From: Chelativorans sp. ZYF759 | Lineage (GTDB): Bacteria > Pseudomonadota > Alphaproteobacteria > Rhizobiales > Rhizobiaceae | Reading direction: 5' to 3' | DNA: 64,000 nucleotides | Assembly: GCF_012911015.1 (NCBI RefSeq) | Contig: NZ_WVVV01000010.1 | Location: 1-64,000 of the forward strand | In this document: positions 26,459-36,167 of the stretch, piece by piece | Layout of the letters: each line of letters opens with the position of its first letter | Position numbering within the stretch: position 1 is the stretch's first letter | The notes under the pieces: generated by a model | What the model saw: the letters and a program-made list of their open reading frames with translations, nothing else | The model's database searches: none | Told to the model about the DNA's origin: nothing | Position numbers and translations under genes: made by a program

Positions 26459-27612
26459 TGGTTCTGACGGAAGATCCCGGCAAGGCGGCAAAGCTTCGGG
26501 GTTTTCTGGATCGCGAAGCCCGGTTGGCCGGATTCGATGCTGTGGCAATAACCCGTGCGAACGGTGACCCTCAAGTCGCCGCGCGCCTGGCCGAGTTCGT
26601 CGCTAGGGGACGGCATGGGACGATGGACTGGATCGCCGAGACCGTCCAGCGTCGCCAGAGCCCGAAATCGCTGTGGCCGGAGGCCGAGAGCGTGATCATG
26701 CTGGCCATGAACTACGGCCCGCACGACAACCCGTTGGACATTCTCGAGAGGCGCAACCTAGCTGCCATATCGGTCTATGCGCGCCACCGCGACTATCACG
26801 ACGTCATCAAGGGCAGGCTGAAGACCATTGCCCACAAATTCGCCGCCCGGAGCGGCGCCGACGTGAAGGTCTTCGTGGATACCGCGCCGGTCATGGAGAA
26901 GCCGCTTGCAGCGGCGGCAGGGCTCGGCTGGCAGGGCAAGCATACCAATCTCGTCAGCCGCGAATTCGGATCCTGGCTCTTTCTGGGCTCGATCTTCACG
27001 AGTGCGGTGCTCGAGCCCGACGCGCCGGAGAGCGACCATTGCGGGTCCTGCCGGGCCTGCCTGGACATCTGCCCGACCGACGCGTTTCCGGCGCCCTATC
27101 AGCTTGATGCGAGACGCTGCATCTCCTACCTGACCATCGAGCACAAGGGCGCCATCCCGCGCGAATTCCGCGTCGCAATGGGCAACCGCATCTATGGATG
27201 CGACGACTGCCTGGCCGTCTGTCCATGGAACAAGTTCGCGAGCGAGGCTTACGAGACCAAGCTGAAGGCCCGGAACGATCTCATCGAGCCGCGGATCTCG
27301 ATGCTGCTCGAACTGGACGATCCGGGCTTCCGTGGCCTTTTTTCAGGCTCCCCCATCAAGCGGATCGGTCGTGACCGCTTTATCCGCAACGTGTTGATCG
27401 CAGCTGGAAATTCCGGAGATCCCGGGCTTGTCGAGGTCTGTCGGCGCCTTGCTGACGATCCGTCTCCGCTCGTGCGCGGCGCGGCCGCCTGGGCTTTGTC
27501 GCGGCTGCTTGATGCGCGAACCTTCACGGGGATGGCCCGTGAACGAGCCGCCCGCGACAGCGATCCCGAGGTTCGCGGCGAATGGGAGCAGGCAATGCAG
27601 GAGGCCGCATGA
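26458..27612 (+). CDS. queG: Epoxyqueuosine reductase
   Basis: A 384-residue cobalamin-dependent enzyme that reduces epoxyqueuosine to queuosine in tRNA. The catalytic Asp141 lies in [13 protein letters not shown]. The two [4Fe-4S] motifs are [12 protein letters not shown] (Cys195, 198, 201, 205) and [13 protein letters not shown] (Cys248, 251, 255, with a further Cys nearby at 221). The C-terminal HEAT-like helical segment is present, so this is the long QueG form. It is coupled to the GST gene before it and the SDR gene after it. Confidence 0.95.
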   Translation: MVLTEDPGKAAKLRGFLDREARLAGFDAVAITRANGDPQVAARLAEFVARGRHGTMDWIAETVQRRQSPKSLWPEAESVIMLAMNYGPHDNPLDILERRNLAAISVYARHRDYHDVIKGRLKTIAHKFAARSGADVKVFVDTAPVMEKPLAAAAGLGWQGKHTNLVSREFGSWLFLGSIFTSAVLEPDAPESDHCGSCRACLDICPTDAFPAPYQLDARRCISYLTIEHKGAIPREFRVAMGNRIYGCDDCLAVCPWNKFASEAYETKLKARNDLIEPRISMLLELDDPGFRGLFSGSPIKRIGRDRFIRNVLIAAGNSGDPGLVEVCRRLADDPSPLVRGAAAWALSRLLDARTFTGMARERAARDSDPEVRGEWEQAMQEAA

Positions 27613-28514
27613 CGGAGAACAGTCTATTCGTTTTCGGCGCCGGATATTCGGGCCGCGCCCTGGCACAGGTCATGCTGCAACGCGGCTGGGCCGTGAGCGG
27701 GACCACACGGTCGCAGGAAAAGGCGGCGGCGCTCGCGAAGGAGGGCGTGAAGGCGCTCGTCTTCGACGGCAAACCGACGGAGGATGTCCTTGAGGCGCTG
27801 GCATCGACCACGCATCTCCTCACATCGATCGCGCCCGCCCACGGCCTGGGCAGCAAGCAGTCGGGCGACGCCGTTCTCGATCCCGTCCTCGAGGCCTTCG
27901 GTCGGGAAATTCGTGCGGGCATGCCGGGACTGGAATGGATCGGCTACTGGTCGACGGTCGGCGTTTATGGTGATCATGGAGGAGACTGGGTCGACGAGGA
28001 AGCGGATTGCCGTCCGGCATCGCGCCGCGCCCGGATGCGGGTCGAGGCGGAAACCGCCTGGCAAGCGCTCGGGGCCGAGATCGGCATCCCGACCGCAATC
28101 ATGCGCCTGGGCGGCATTTACGGCCCGGGTCGCAACGCCTTCCTCAAGCTGGAAGAAGGTTCGGCAAAGCGCATCGTGAAGCCGGGACAGGTCTTCAGCC
28201 GCATCCATGTCGACGACATCGCAGGGAGCACGGCCCTCATGGCGGAGCGCCGGATGGGCGGTATCTTCAATATTTCCGATGACGAGCCGGCACCGCCGCA
28301 GGACGTGATTGCCTATGCGGCCGAACTGATGGGGCGTACGCCACCGCCCGAAATTCCCTTCGAGGAGGCAGAGATGTCGCCCATGGCCCGCTCCTTCTAT
28401 TCGGACAACAAGCGGGTCTCAAATGCGAGGATCAAGGAAGCGGGCTACCGTTTTTCCTATCCCGACTACCGCAGCGCGCTGGCGCGGATGTGGCGAGAAG
28501 AAAGCTGGCGCTGA
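27609..28514 (+). CDS. NAD(P)-binding SDR-type epimerase/reductase
   Basis: A 301-residue Rossmann protein starting [20 protein letters not shown], with GAGYSG as the dinucleotide loop, of the YeeZ-like branch of atypical short-chain dehydrogenases. The middle has [21 protein letters not shown], where Ser/Thr and Tyr provide catalytic residues (TVGVYG is the typical block), and [15 protein letters not shown] near the end. The substrate is not known. The start overlaps the queG stop as ATGA, a conserved pairing in rhizobia to my knowledge. Confidence 0.87.
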   Translation: MTENSLFVFGAGYSGRALAQVMLQRGWAVSGTTRSQEKAAALAKEGVKALVFDGKPTEDVLEALASTTHLLTSIAPAHGLGSKQSGDAVLDPVLEAFGREIRAGMPGLEWIGYWSTVGVYGDHGGDWVDEEADCRPASRRARMRVEAETAWQALGAEIGIPTAIMRLGGIYGPGRNAFLKLEEGSAKRIVKPGQVFSRIHVDDIAGSTALMAERRMGGIFNISDDEPAPPQDVIAYAAELMGRTPPPEIPFEEAEMSPMARSFYSDNKRVSNARIKEAGYRFSYPDYRSALARMWREESWR

Positions 28515-28600
28515 TCATCTTCTCGTCACCATGGTAGGATGATCTTCGCGGAGGCTGGCGCGAATCGGGTCGCCTCGTTCTCAGAATCGCGGAGCACCGC

Positions 28601-29626
28601 ATGCGCCTCTCTGCCAGGACCCTTGCCGCTCTCTTGCTCGGCCTCGCCCTTGCGTTGCCGCTCGCACAGGCGCCGGCCTTTGCCTCCGAACCGCTCGCCA
28701 AGGAGCTTTTCGGCGCGCACAGGCTTCCGGCCGCCACGCCGCCGCGCGCCCACGGCTCCTATTCCCGCGGCTGCATGGAGGGTGGCGTCGCCATCGCGGT
28801 CGACGGACCCAACTGGCAGGCCATGCGTGTGTCGCGCAACCGGCGCTGGGGCCATCCCGAGATGGTTCGCATCGTCGAGCGCCTGTCGCGCGAGGCGGCG
28901 GCGGATGGCTGGCCCGGGCTTCTGGTCGGCGACATTTCGCAGCCGCGGGGCGGGCCGATGCTGACGGGCCATGCCTCGCACCAGATCGGGCTCGACGCGG
29001 ACATCTGGTTCACGCCGATGCCGAACCGGCGCCTGAGCGCCCAGGAGCGCGAAAACATGGCTCCTCGCTCGCTCATTGCCGAGGGCTCGCTCCATGTGGA
29101 CGAAAGGCATTGGACACGCGCCCACGAGGCGGTTCTGCGCCGGGCGGCGAGCTATTCCGAGGTGGAGCGCATTCTCGTTCATCCGGGTATCAAGAAGAAG
29201 CTGTGCGATACGGTCGGTGGCGACCGCTCCTGGCTCGGCAAGATCAGGCCCTTCTGGGGGCACGACTACCATTTCCACATCCGTATCGGCTGCCCCGCAG
29301 GCTCGAACAATTGCCAGCGGCAGGAACCGGTCGCAAACGGCACGGGCTGCGACGCTTCACTCGACTGGTGGTTTACCGAAGAACCCTGGCGGCCGGCGGA
29401 AGGTCCGCAGCAGCCGCGGGCGCGTGACGTGATGACGATGGCGAACCTGCCCAATGCCTGCCGGGCTGTCCTCCAGGCGCCCAGCCCCGCTTCGGAGGCA
29501 GCCGTCACCGTGACAGGGCCGACGCTGCCGCGCTCGGCCGCCGCTGCGGGACAGACATCGGGCGCTTTGGGCTATGCACCGATGCCCGAGACGCTCTTCG
29601 TGCCGCGCGAGCGGCCGCAGCGCTGA
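28601..29626 (+). CDS. mepA: Penicillin-insensitive murein endopeptidase
   Basis: A 341-residue periplasmic zinc endopeptidase of family M74 that cleaves D-Ala-meso-DAP cross-links. There is a signal peptide (residues 1-28, hydrophobic LAALLLGLALALPLAQAPAF). Zinc and active-site residues appear in HASHQIGLDADIWF and GHDYHFHIRIGCP. HPGIKKKLCD and cysteines for disulfides are also conserved. The last 60 residues are a poorly conserved tail. It stands alone, about 90 bp after the previous gene, and is larger than the E. coli enzyme by that tail. Confidence 0.94.
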   Translation: MRLSARTLAALLLGLALALPLAQAPAFASEPLAKELFGAHRLPAATPPRAHGSYSRGCMEGGVAIAVDGPNWQAMRVSRNRRWGHPEMVRIVERLSREAAADGWPGLLVGDISQPRGGPMLTGHASHQIGLDADIWFTPMPNRRLSAQERENMAPRSLIAEGSLHVDERHWTRAHEAVLRRAASYSEVERILVHPGIKKKLCDTVGGDRSWLGKIRPFWGHDYHFHIRIGCPAGSNNCQRQEPVANGTGCDASLDWWFTEEPWRPAEGPQQPRARDVMTMANLPNACRAVLQAPSPASEAAVTVTGPTLPRSAAAAGQTSGALGYAPMPETLFVPRERPQR

Positions 29627-29747
29627 ATCCGAGCACCAGATCACGCCCGCGCACAAGGTGCACAAGCGCTCGCCTCTGTGCTAAAGGCGCTTCTGCGCGT
29701 TCTTCGCGCATGCCAGCCCGCCGCCGGCCTTTGCCGCCGAACAGCGA

Positions 29748-30809
29748 ATGAAACAAGCGAGACCGCCCCTGTCCAGTCCGACCGACACTCCGACGATGCT
29801 GCGTTATCCGGTTCTGATCGGCGACATCGGCGGCACGAATGCCCGCTTCGCGCTCCTGGTCGACGCTCGTTCGGAACCTCGCGATTTTCCAACCGTCAAG
29901 ACCGCCGCCTTTCCGACCATCGACGACGCCATCGAGGCGACGCTGGCGGACGCGCCGGTCCGACCGCGCTCGACCGTCCTGGCCGTGGCGGGGCCCGTGG
30001 ATGGTGACGAAATTCCCCTGACCAATTGCGACTGGGTCGTCCGGCCGCTCCGCATGCTGGACAGGCTCGGCCTGGAAGAAGTCATCGTGCTCAACGATTT
30101 CGAGGCGCAGGCGTTGGCGGTGGTGGCGCTGGGGCCCGAGCATCTGGAACAGATCGGCGGCGGCGCGCCCGATCCGGATGCCAGCCGTGTCGTCCTTGGT
30201 CCGGGCACCGGACTGGGCGTCGCCGGGCTGGTGCATGCGCGCGGCATCTGGATTCCGGTCCCTGGCGAAGGCGGGCATGTCGACATGGGACCACGCACAA
30301 GCCGCGATTTCGCGGTCTTCCCGCATATCGAGCGCATCGAAGGCCGCATTTCCGGCGAGCAGATGCTGTGCGGGCGTGGCCTGGTCAATCTCTATCGCGC
30401 GGTTGCCCGCGCGGACGCGGTCGAGCCGGTCCTTGGCCAGCCTGCCGAGATTTCGGCTGCGGGTCTTGCCGGCACGGATCCGCAGGCGGCCGAGGCGCTC
30501 GATATCTTTGTCACCTGCCTCGGGCGCCTTGCCGGCGACCTCGCCCTCATCTTCATGAGCCGCGGTGGCGTGTATCTGACAGGGGGGATCGCGCAGAAGA
30601 TCGTGCCGGCGCTGAAGAAGGGCAGTTTTCGCGCGGCCTTCGAGGACAAGGCGCCGCACAGCGCCGTGCTGCGCCAGATCCCTGTCTACGCGATCACCCA
30701 TCCGCTGGCAGCCCTTGCCGGGCTCGCCGCCTATGCCATGACACCCGACCGGTTCGGCGTGGCGATCGAGGATCGCCACTGGCTCAGGGACGGAGCCGCC
30801 GCCCCGTGA
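29748..30809 (+). CDS. glk: Glucokinase
   Basis: A 353-residue ROK-unrelated bacterial glucokinase (Glk family) that phosphorylates glucose with ATP. The motifs are [14 protein letters not shown] near residue 23-36, [25 protein letters not shown] and [12 protein letters not shown], all standard. ATG 29796 is an alternative start giving 337 residues; I keep 29748 because rhizobial homologues have similar N-terminal extensions. The ABC exporter gene follows after 53 bp on the same strand. Confidence 0.93.
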   Translation: MKQARPPLSSPTDTPTMLRYPVLIGDIGGTNARFALLVDARSEPRDFPTVKTAAFPTIDDAIEATLADAPVRPRSTVLAVAGPVDGDEIPLTNCDWVVRPLRMLDRLGLEEVIVLNDFEAQALAVVALGPEHLEQIGGGAPDPDASRVVLGPGTGLGVAGLVHARGIWIPVPGEGGHVDMGPRTSRDFAVFPHIERIEGRISGEQMLCGRGLVNLYRAVARADAVEPVLGQPAEISAAGLAGTDPQAAEALDIFVTCLGRLAGDLALIFMSRGGVYLTGGIAQKIVPALKKGSFRAAFEDKAPHSAVLRQIPVYAITHPLAALAGLAAYAMTPDRFGVAIEDRHWLRDGAAAP

Positions 30810-30862
30810 CGCATTGCACCATCGTCCCGAGGCGTGCATAGGCAGGGCGCAAGCCGGCCACC

Positions 30863-32701
30863 ATGAGAATGAGCAAGATGGCGCAACAGGGTCCAGACAA
30901 GAAGGCGGCAAAAGAGAAGGCCGATCCCGGCGCGATCGTCGCCGTCATCAAGCGCGTGCTGGCCGAGAACGCGCGCGAGTACGTTCCCCAGTACATCATC
31001 GCGCTGGTGCTGCTGCTGGCCACCGGCGCGGCGACGGCCGGGATGGCTTGGATCATGCAGCCGCTGGTCGACGACATATTCTACCGCCAGCGTTATGACC
31101 TCGTGCCCTGGATCAGCGGTGCCGTTGCCGCCGCCTTCATCGTGCGCGGCTTCGCGAGCTACGGTCAGGCCGTGATCCTGGCGGCGATCGGCAACAACCT
31201 CGTCGCGCGCTACCAGAAGCGGCTTTTCGACCATCTGCTGCGGCTTGGCCTGGACTTCTTCAACGACACCCGTTCGGGCCGCCTGGCCGCCCGCATCAAC
31301 CAGAACGTCCTGGGCATTCGCGACATGCTCGGCATGACGCTGAAATCCATCGCCGGCGACGCGGTTCTCCTGGTGGCGCTCGTCGGTGTCATGATCGCGC
31401 AGGACCCGACGCTGTCGCTGATCGCTTTTCTGATCGGTCCGCCGCTCGTCTTCGCCGTCAACTATCTCATGCGCCGCCTCCGGCGCGTGACCCGCGAATC
31501 GGTGGAGATCAATTCGCATCTCGTCGGTGCCATGCAGGAATCGGTGCAGGGCATTGCCGTGGTCAAGGCCTTCACCATGGAGGAGCAGCTGGCACGCAAG
31601 CTCGGCCTGCTGATCGACGATGCGGAGCGTCGCGCCAACCGCATTGCGCGCATTTCCGAGCGCGTGTCGCCGATCGCCGAGGTGCTGGCAGGGATCGTCA
31701 TCGCGCTCGTCATCGCCTATGCCGCCTATCGCTCGGCCGGCACGGGCGAACCGCCGGGCTCGGTGATGGCCTTCATCACCGCGCTGCTGCTGGCCTACGA
31801 TCCGGCGCGCAGGCTGGCGCGCGTCCAGGTCAACCTCGAGCGCGCCCTCGTCAACGCGCGCATGATCTACGAGATCATCGACATAGAGCCCCACCAGCGC
31901 GACGTGCCCGGCGCCGGTGAGCTTGCCGTCTCGGAGGGGGCCGTGACCTTCGAGAAGGTGACATTCTCCTACCAGGGCTCCGAGCGGGTGCTCGATGACG
32001 TCAGCTTCCATGCGGCTGCCGGTCGCGTGACGGCGCTGGTCGGTGCCTCCGGCGCCGGCAAGTCCACAATCATCGCCCTGATCCAGCGCTTCTTCGATCT
32101 CGAAAGCGGCACGATCCTGATCGACGGGCAGGACATCTCGACGGTCACCAAATCATCGCTGCGAAGGGCGATCGCCTACGTGTCGCAGCATCCTTATCTC
32201 TTCGAAGGCAATGTGCGCGACAACATCCGCTACGGCCGCCCCGATGCCACCGATGCGGAGATCGAGGAGGCCGCGCGTCTTGCCAATGCGGAAGAGTTCA
32301 TCTCGCGCATGCCGCAGGGCTACGACACGATGGTGGGCGAGAACGGCGTGACGCTGTCCGGCGGCCAGCGCCAGCGCCTCTCCATCGCCCGTGCGATCGT
32401 GCGCAACGCGCCGATATTGCTGCTCGACGAAGCGACCTCCGCCCTCGACAATGAATCGGAGAAGAAGGTCCAGGAAGCCCTGTCCGTCGTCATGAAGGGG
32501 CGCACGACGATCGTGGTCGCACACCGGCTCTCGACGGTGGTCAATTCCGACCGCATCGTGGTGATGGACCGGGGTCGTGTGGCCGAAGAGGGATCGCATC
32601 GGGAACTGATGGCACGGCCCGAAGGGCTCTACGCGCGGCTTCACCAGATGGGGCAGGCCTCGACGCTCGAGCTGGTGGGCGATGGCGAACGGGAAGGATA
32701 G
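30863..32701 (+). CDS. ABC exporter, fused permease and ATPase (MsbA-like)
   Basis: A 612-residue half-transporter with six membrane helices (residues about 35-330) and a C-terminal ATPase. Walker A is GASGAGKST, the signature is TLSGGQRQRL, Walker B is ILLLDEAT and the switch histidine is in VVAHRLSTV. It belongs to the MsbA/exopolysaccharide or lipid exporter group of homodimers. In rhizobia a gene of this kind often sits between glk-like and housekeeping genes. The substrate is unknown; lipid flipping is possible. Confidence 0.92.
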   Translation: MRMSKMAQQGPDKKAAKEKADPGAIVAVIKRVLAENAREYVPQYIIALVLLLATGAATAGMAWIMQPLVDDIFYRQRYDLVPWISGAVAAAFIVRGFASYGQAVILAAIGNNLVARYQKRLFDHLLRLGLDFFNDTRSGRLAARINQNVLGIRDMLGMTLKSIAGDAVLLVALVGVMIAQDPTLSLIAFLIGPPLVFAVNYLMRRLRRVTRESVEINSHLVGAMQESVQGIAVVKAFTMEEQLARKLGLLIDDAERRANRIARISERVSPIAEVLAGIVIALVIAYAAYRSAGTGEPPGSVMAFITALLLAYDPARRLARVQVNLERALVNARMIYEIIDIEPHQRDVPGAGELAVSEGAVTFEKVTFSYQGSERVLDDVSFHAAAGRVTALVGASGAGKSTIIALIQRFFDLESGTILIDGQDISTVTKSSLRRAIAYVSQHPYLFEGNVRDNIRYGRPDATDAEIEEAARLANAEEFISRMPQGYDTMVGENGVTLSGGQRQRLSIARAIVRNAPILLLDEATSALDNESEKKVQEALSVVMKGRTTIVVAHRLSTVVNSDRIVVMDRGRVAEEGSHRELMARPEGLYARLHQMGQASTLELVGDGEREG

Positions 32702-32707
32702 CAAGCG

Positions 32708-33523
32708 ATGGGCGACATGAAGCTGGTGGTCACGGGGGCCGGCGGGCGAATGGGCCGCACCATCGTGCGCGCGATCCAAGAGACCGAAGGTCTCCGGCTT
32801 CACGGCGCGCTGGAGCGCGATGGATCGGAACAGCTGGGCAAGGATGCCGGCGAACTGGCGGGCGTCGGACACCTGGGCGTGGAAATCTCCGCCGACCCCT
32901 TGCCGCTGATCGCCCATGCCGACGGCATCATCGATTTCTCGACCCCCGATGCGACCGTTGCCAATGCGGGCTACGCAGCGCAGGCGCGCATCGTCCATGT
33001 GATCGGTACGACCGGCTGCACGGGCGGGCATGAGGACGCCATCAAGGCCGCCGCGCGCCACGCCACGATCGTCAAATCCGGCAATATGAGCCTGGGCGTC
33101 AACCTTTTGGCCGTGCTGGTGGAGGAGGCAGCGCGGGCCCTGTCGGGGGAATTCGACATCGAAATCCTGGAAATGCACCATCGTCACAAGGTGGATGCGC
33201 CCTCGGGAACAGCCCTTCTTCTGGGCGAGGCCGCCGCCGCCGGCCGCGCGATCGCGCTCGAGGAAAATGCGGTACGCACCCGGGACGGCCATACCGGAGC
33301 GCGGCCGGAAGGCGCCATCGGCTTTGCCACCCTGCGCGGCGGCTCGGTGGTGGGGGAGCACTCCGCCATCTTCGCTGGTCCTGCCGAGACCCTGGTTCTG
33401 TCTCACAAGGCGGAAGACCGGGCGATTTTCGCCAATGGCGCCTTGCGGGCGGCCTTGTGGGCGCGCGGGCGCAAGCCCGGTCTCTATTCCATGCGCGATG
33501 TGCTGGGGCTGTCGCGCGACTGA
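32708..33523 (+). CDS. dapB: 4-hydroxy-tetrahydrodipicolinate reductase
   Basis: A 271-residue enzyme of the diaminopimelate/lysine pathway, reducing 4-hydroxy-tetrahydrodipicolinate with NAD(P)[12 protein letters not shown] near the N-terminus binds the cofactor, and [20 protein letters not shown] contains the catalytic His and Lys. ATG 32717 is an alternative start. The gene begins six bases after the exporter gene. gpmA follows after 27 bases with a GGGAGACAT site; dapB-gpmA is a widespread rhizobial pair. Confidence 0.95.
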   Translation: MGDMKLVVTGAGGRMGRTIVRAIQETEGLRLHGALERDGSEQLGKDAGELAGVGHLGVEISADPLPLIAHADGIIDFSTPDATVANAGYAAQARIVHVIGTTGCTGGHEDAIKAAARHATIVKSGNMSLGVNLLAVLVEEAARALSGEFDIEILEMHHRHKVDAPSGTALLLGEAAAAGRAIALEENAVRTRDGHTGARPEGAIGFATLRGGSVVGEHSAIFAGPAETLVLSHKAEDRAIFANGALRAALWARGRKPGLYSMRDVLGLSRD

Positions 33524-33550
33524 TCGAAGACCTGTCGAGGGAGACATGCG

Positions 33551-34171
33551 ATGACGGGAACGCTGGTGCTGGTGCGCCATGGACAGAGCGAATGGAACCT
33601 CAAGAACCTGTTCACGGGCTGGAAGGATCCGGGCCTGACGGAAAAAGGGCATGAGGAAGCCAAGGAGGCTGGGCGCAGGCTGAAGGAACGCGGCTTCTCT
33701 TTCGACATCGCCTTCACCTCCGTCCTGTCGCGCGCGCAAGCGACCCACGACCATATCCTCGCGGCCCTGGGGCAGGACGGGCTGGAGACCATCCGCGATG
33801 AAGCGCTCAACGAGCGTGATTACGGCGAACTTTCCGGTCTCAACAAGGACGATGCCCGCGCCAAGTGGGGCGAGGAGCAGGTCCATGTCTGGCGCCGCTC
33901 CTATGATGTGCAGCCGCCCGGTGGCGAGAGCCTCAAGGACACCGGCGCGCGCGTCTGGCCCTATTATCTGCATGTCATACAGCCGCATGTGCTGCGCGGC
34001 GAGAACGTGCTCGTGACCGCGCATGGCAATTCGCTGCGCGCACTGATGATGGCGCTGGACGGCATGTCGCCGGCGCAAATAGTCGAGGTGGAAATCGCCA
34101 CCGGCGTGCCGATCGTCTATCGCCTGAACGCGGATTCGACCGTCGCCTCGAAGGAAGTCCTGCGCGATTGA
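33551..34171 (+). CDS. gpmA: 2,3-bisphosphoglycerate-dependent phosphoglycerate mutase
   Basis: A 206-residue histidine phosphatase-fold mutase interconverting 2- and 3-phosphoglycerate. The phosphohistidine motif is RHGQSEWN (His10), with [31 protein letters not shown] and the second catalytic His in [11 protein letters not shown]. It is shorter than the E. coli enzyme (250 residues), as in other alphaproteobacteria. It is the last gene of the glk-exporter-dapB-gpmA run. The tRNA-Leu gene follows about 95 bp later. Confidence 0.94.
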   Translation: MTGTLVLVRHGQSEWNLKNLFTGWKDPGLTEKGHEEAKEAGRRLKERGFSFDIAFTSVLSRAQATHDHILAALGQDGLETIRDEALNERDYGELSGLNKDDARAKWGEEQVHVWRRSYDVQPPGGESLKDTGARVWPYYLHVIQPHVLRGENVLVTAHGNSLRALMMALDGMSPAQIVEVEIATGVPIVYRLNADSTVASKEVLRD

Positions 34172-34266
34172 GCAAGCCGCGCTTCGGTTACCGGCAAAAG
34201 CGCCGCCTGCCCGGAGATTGACGTTGACACCGCGCCGCCGCCCGCTTACATCGGCGGCGCACACCT

Positions 34267-34351
34267 GCCCAGGTGGCGGAATTGGTAGACGCGCACGGTT
34301 CAGGTCCGTGTGCCGCGAGGCGTGGAGGTTCGAGTCCTCTCCTGGGCACCA
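34267..34351 (+). tRNA. tRNA-Leu (anticodon CAG)
   Basis: An 85-base leucine-type tRNA with encoded CCA. The acceptor arm pairs GCCCAGG (34267-34273) with CCTGGGC (34341-34347), followed by discriminator A and CCA. The anticodon arm CACGG-TTCAGGT-CCGTG gives anticodon CAG. A long variable arm (GCCGCGAGGCGT region) marks a class II tRNA, and GGTTCGAGTCC is the T-loop. No integrated element is seen at its 3' end, so it is not in use as an attachment site here. Confidence 0.97.
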
Positions 34352-34579
34352 TCCCCCGATAAGTTTGCTGATTTTGGTCAGACATTCTGCCGGCCTGCGT
34401 CGGTGTCGGGGCGATGTCGCTCCCCGTGGGCACGACGACCGTGCCACCCCCTCACACCACCGAAAATCTCAAGACGGCCCGCTTGCGGCTCCCCTGGCAA
34501 CCCCTGGGCGGCAAGCTGTTGGAGCAGATCGGCCTCAATCGGGCCGGCAGCGATCCGACCCTATAAGACTCATCGCGGC

Positions 34580-34810
34580 TCACTCCAACTCGTCCGCGTC
34601 CTTGCCTTCTGCCTTGGCAATAATGGTCTTCAAGAGGGGAACCGCAGCATAGCTGATCAGCGGCACCGTTAGCGCTGTCGAAACGAGGATCTCCAACCAG
34701 AGAGGCAGTTCCAGCGCCAATGCGTCGATACCGTAGCTCGTGCCCAGGACCGACGGATACACGGCCAACCAGACCCCGAAATTGAGTACCGCCTGTTCCT
34801 TTGCATTCAC
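34580..34810 (-). CDS. Small two-helix membrane protein, conserved hypothetical
   Basis: A 76-residue protein with two hydrophobic helices (about residues 9-30 and 37-62) and a charged tail AKAEGKDADELE. The pattern WLAVYPSV followed by LPLWLEILVSTALTVPLI resembles the C-terminal membrane half of antibiotic-monooxygenase-like membrane proteins (COG3224), but without the enzymatic domain. The minus-strand ATG 34810 has AAGGTGAG nearby. It stands alone between the tRNA and the glycosyltransferase cassette. Function unknown. Confidence 0.62.
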   Translation of the reverse strand: MNAKEQAVLNFGVWLAVYPSVLGTSYGIDALALELPLWLEILVSTALTVPLISYAAVPLLKTIIAKAEGKDADELE

Positions 34811-35072
34811 CGCTGCTCACCTTCGCCGTCGAGATATGGAGGTAACGCTACTAACGCGCCGATGATGCGTTCAGTTTCCGTGCCTGAGCCTGCAGGGCGG
34901 AATCGGACGCGGGATGGTGCAGCGAGCGCGGATCGAAGCGGGCTCGGAACGAGACGGCAGTGTGATCGTTTATCCATGTCGCTGGGCCCGTCAGTGGACG
35001 AGAATATCGTCGACAGCTGCCGCAGGCGCCGGTTTGGGACGAAAGATCAAGGTGAAGCGACAGGCCGCCGTT

Positions 35073-36167
35073 ATGACAACCCGAGGCGACATCGACCGAC
35101 TATCCCGTCCTGGGCTCCCCATAGTGGTCGTTCCCGCACGAAACGAGGAAGCACTTCTCCCCCGACTGCTGGACGCCCTGTCGCGACAGACGTTCCTCAC
35201 CCACAGTGCCGAGCCATTGGAAGTCGTCATCGTCCTCAACAATACCGATGACGGATCGAGACATGCCGCGATCATGGCTGCCGCACGCATGCCACGCATT
35301 TGCCTGACGATCGAGGAGGTCCGGTTTTCACCGGCCGAGGCCCATGTCGGCTTTGCACGAAAGCTCGCGATGGACATTGCCAGCGACAAGATCGGGGTCG
35401 GCGCGGGGGTCATCCTGACCACGGATGCCGACGCCGTCCCGGATGGCAACTGGATCGAGGCCAATCTGCGCGCAATTCGGGCAGGCGCCGATCTGGTGGG
35501 CGGGAGGATTGTCGGGGACCGTGAGGAGGAAGAACGGCTCGGGCCGCATTTCCAGCGTCGCGCCCAATCCTATGCCCGATATGCCGATCTGCGCGATGAA
35601 CTCGCCTCCTTGATCGATCCCGTTGAGCACGACCCCTGGCCGCGCCATCACGACCATAGCGGGGCCAGCCTGGCCGTGCGCAACGACATCTATCGCCGGG
35701 TCGGTGGGTTGGATCCCCTCCCGCTTCGTGAAGACCTGGCCTTCGTCGCAAAAGTGGAGGCCGCCGGATACCTGCTCCGCCACCCCCAGGACGTGGCCGT
35801 GATGGTCTCGGCCCGAACCGTCGGTCGAGCGAGCGGGGGGATGGCGGACTGCCTGAGAACGTGGATCCAGGCGGAGGAGGATGGAACGCCGGCACTGGTA
35901 GAGTGCCCTTACTCGGTCGAGCGCCGCCTTCTGCTTCGGCGGGAAATCCGCAGTCTCGACGGTTTCCCCTCGTCCCTGATCAAGCAGCAGCTGAGCCGGC
36001 TCGGGCTGACCCCTGGCGCGGAAAGTCCGTCGCAGACCAACGCTCAGTTGCGCGCGCGCTTTACGGCCGACGATCCCGATGTCGAAGGCACTGTGCCCGT
36101 CGCCTGGGCCATTTCCCAGCTGGAACGGATGATTGCGTCCCACAAGGAACTCGCCGATGCGGCATGA
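35073..36167 (+). CDS. GT2-like glycosyltransferase, first gene of four-gene cassette
   Basis: A 364-residue cytoplasmic family-2 (GT-A fold) glycosyltransferase. PIVVVPARNEEALLPRLL is at residues 16-33. The metal-binding DxD is Asp118-Ala-Asp120 in ILTTDADAVPDGNW, and the acceptor-side Glu220-Asp221 is in LREDLAFVAKVEAAGY. No membrane helices are apparent, unlike NodC or cellulose synthase. I start at ATG 35073; reading further upstream to 34914 adds 53 residues of low-complexity, unlikely sequence. The next gene overlaps this one by 11 bases. Together with a dehydrogenase, a PIG-L deacetylase and a NodS-like methyltransferase, it probably builds one small glycosylated product that I cannot name. 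Confidence 0.85.
   Translation: MTTRGDIDRLSRPGLPIVVVPARNEEALLPRLLDALSRQTFLTHSAEPLEVVIVLNNTDDGSRHAAIMAAARMPRICLTIEEVRFSPAEAHVGFARKLAMDIASDKIGVGAGVILTTDADAVPDGNWIEANLRAIRAGADLVGGRIVGDREEEERLGPHFQRRAQSYARYADLRDELASLIDPVEHDPWPRHHDHSGASLAVRNDIYRRVGGLDPLPLREDLAFVAKVEAAGYLLRHPQDVAVMVSARTVGRASGGMADCLRTWIQAEEDGTPALVECPYSVERRLLLRREIRSLDGFPSSLIKQQLSRLGLTPGAESPSQTNAQLRARFTADDPDVEGTVPVAWAISQLERMIASHKELADAA

Noticed and set aside
34267-34579. Integration site of a mobile element at tRNA-Leu
   Set aside because: No integrase gene, no repeat of the tRNA 3' end and no change in composition downstream were seen.
34914-35072. 53-residue N-terminal extension of the GT2 protein
   Set aside because: Low-quality sequence with no conservation expected; GT2 proteins start shortly before the PARNEE motif.
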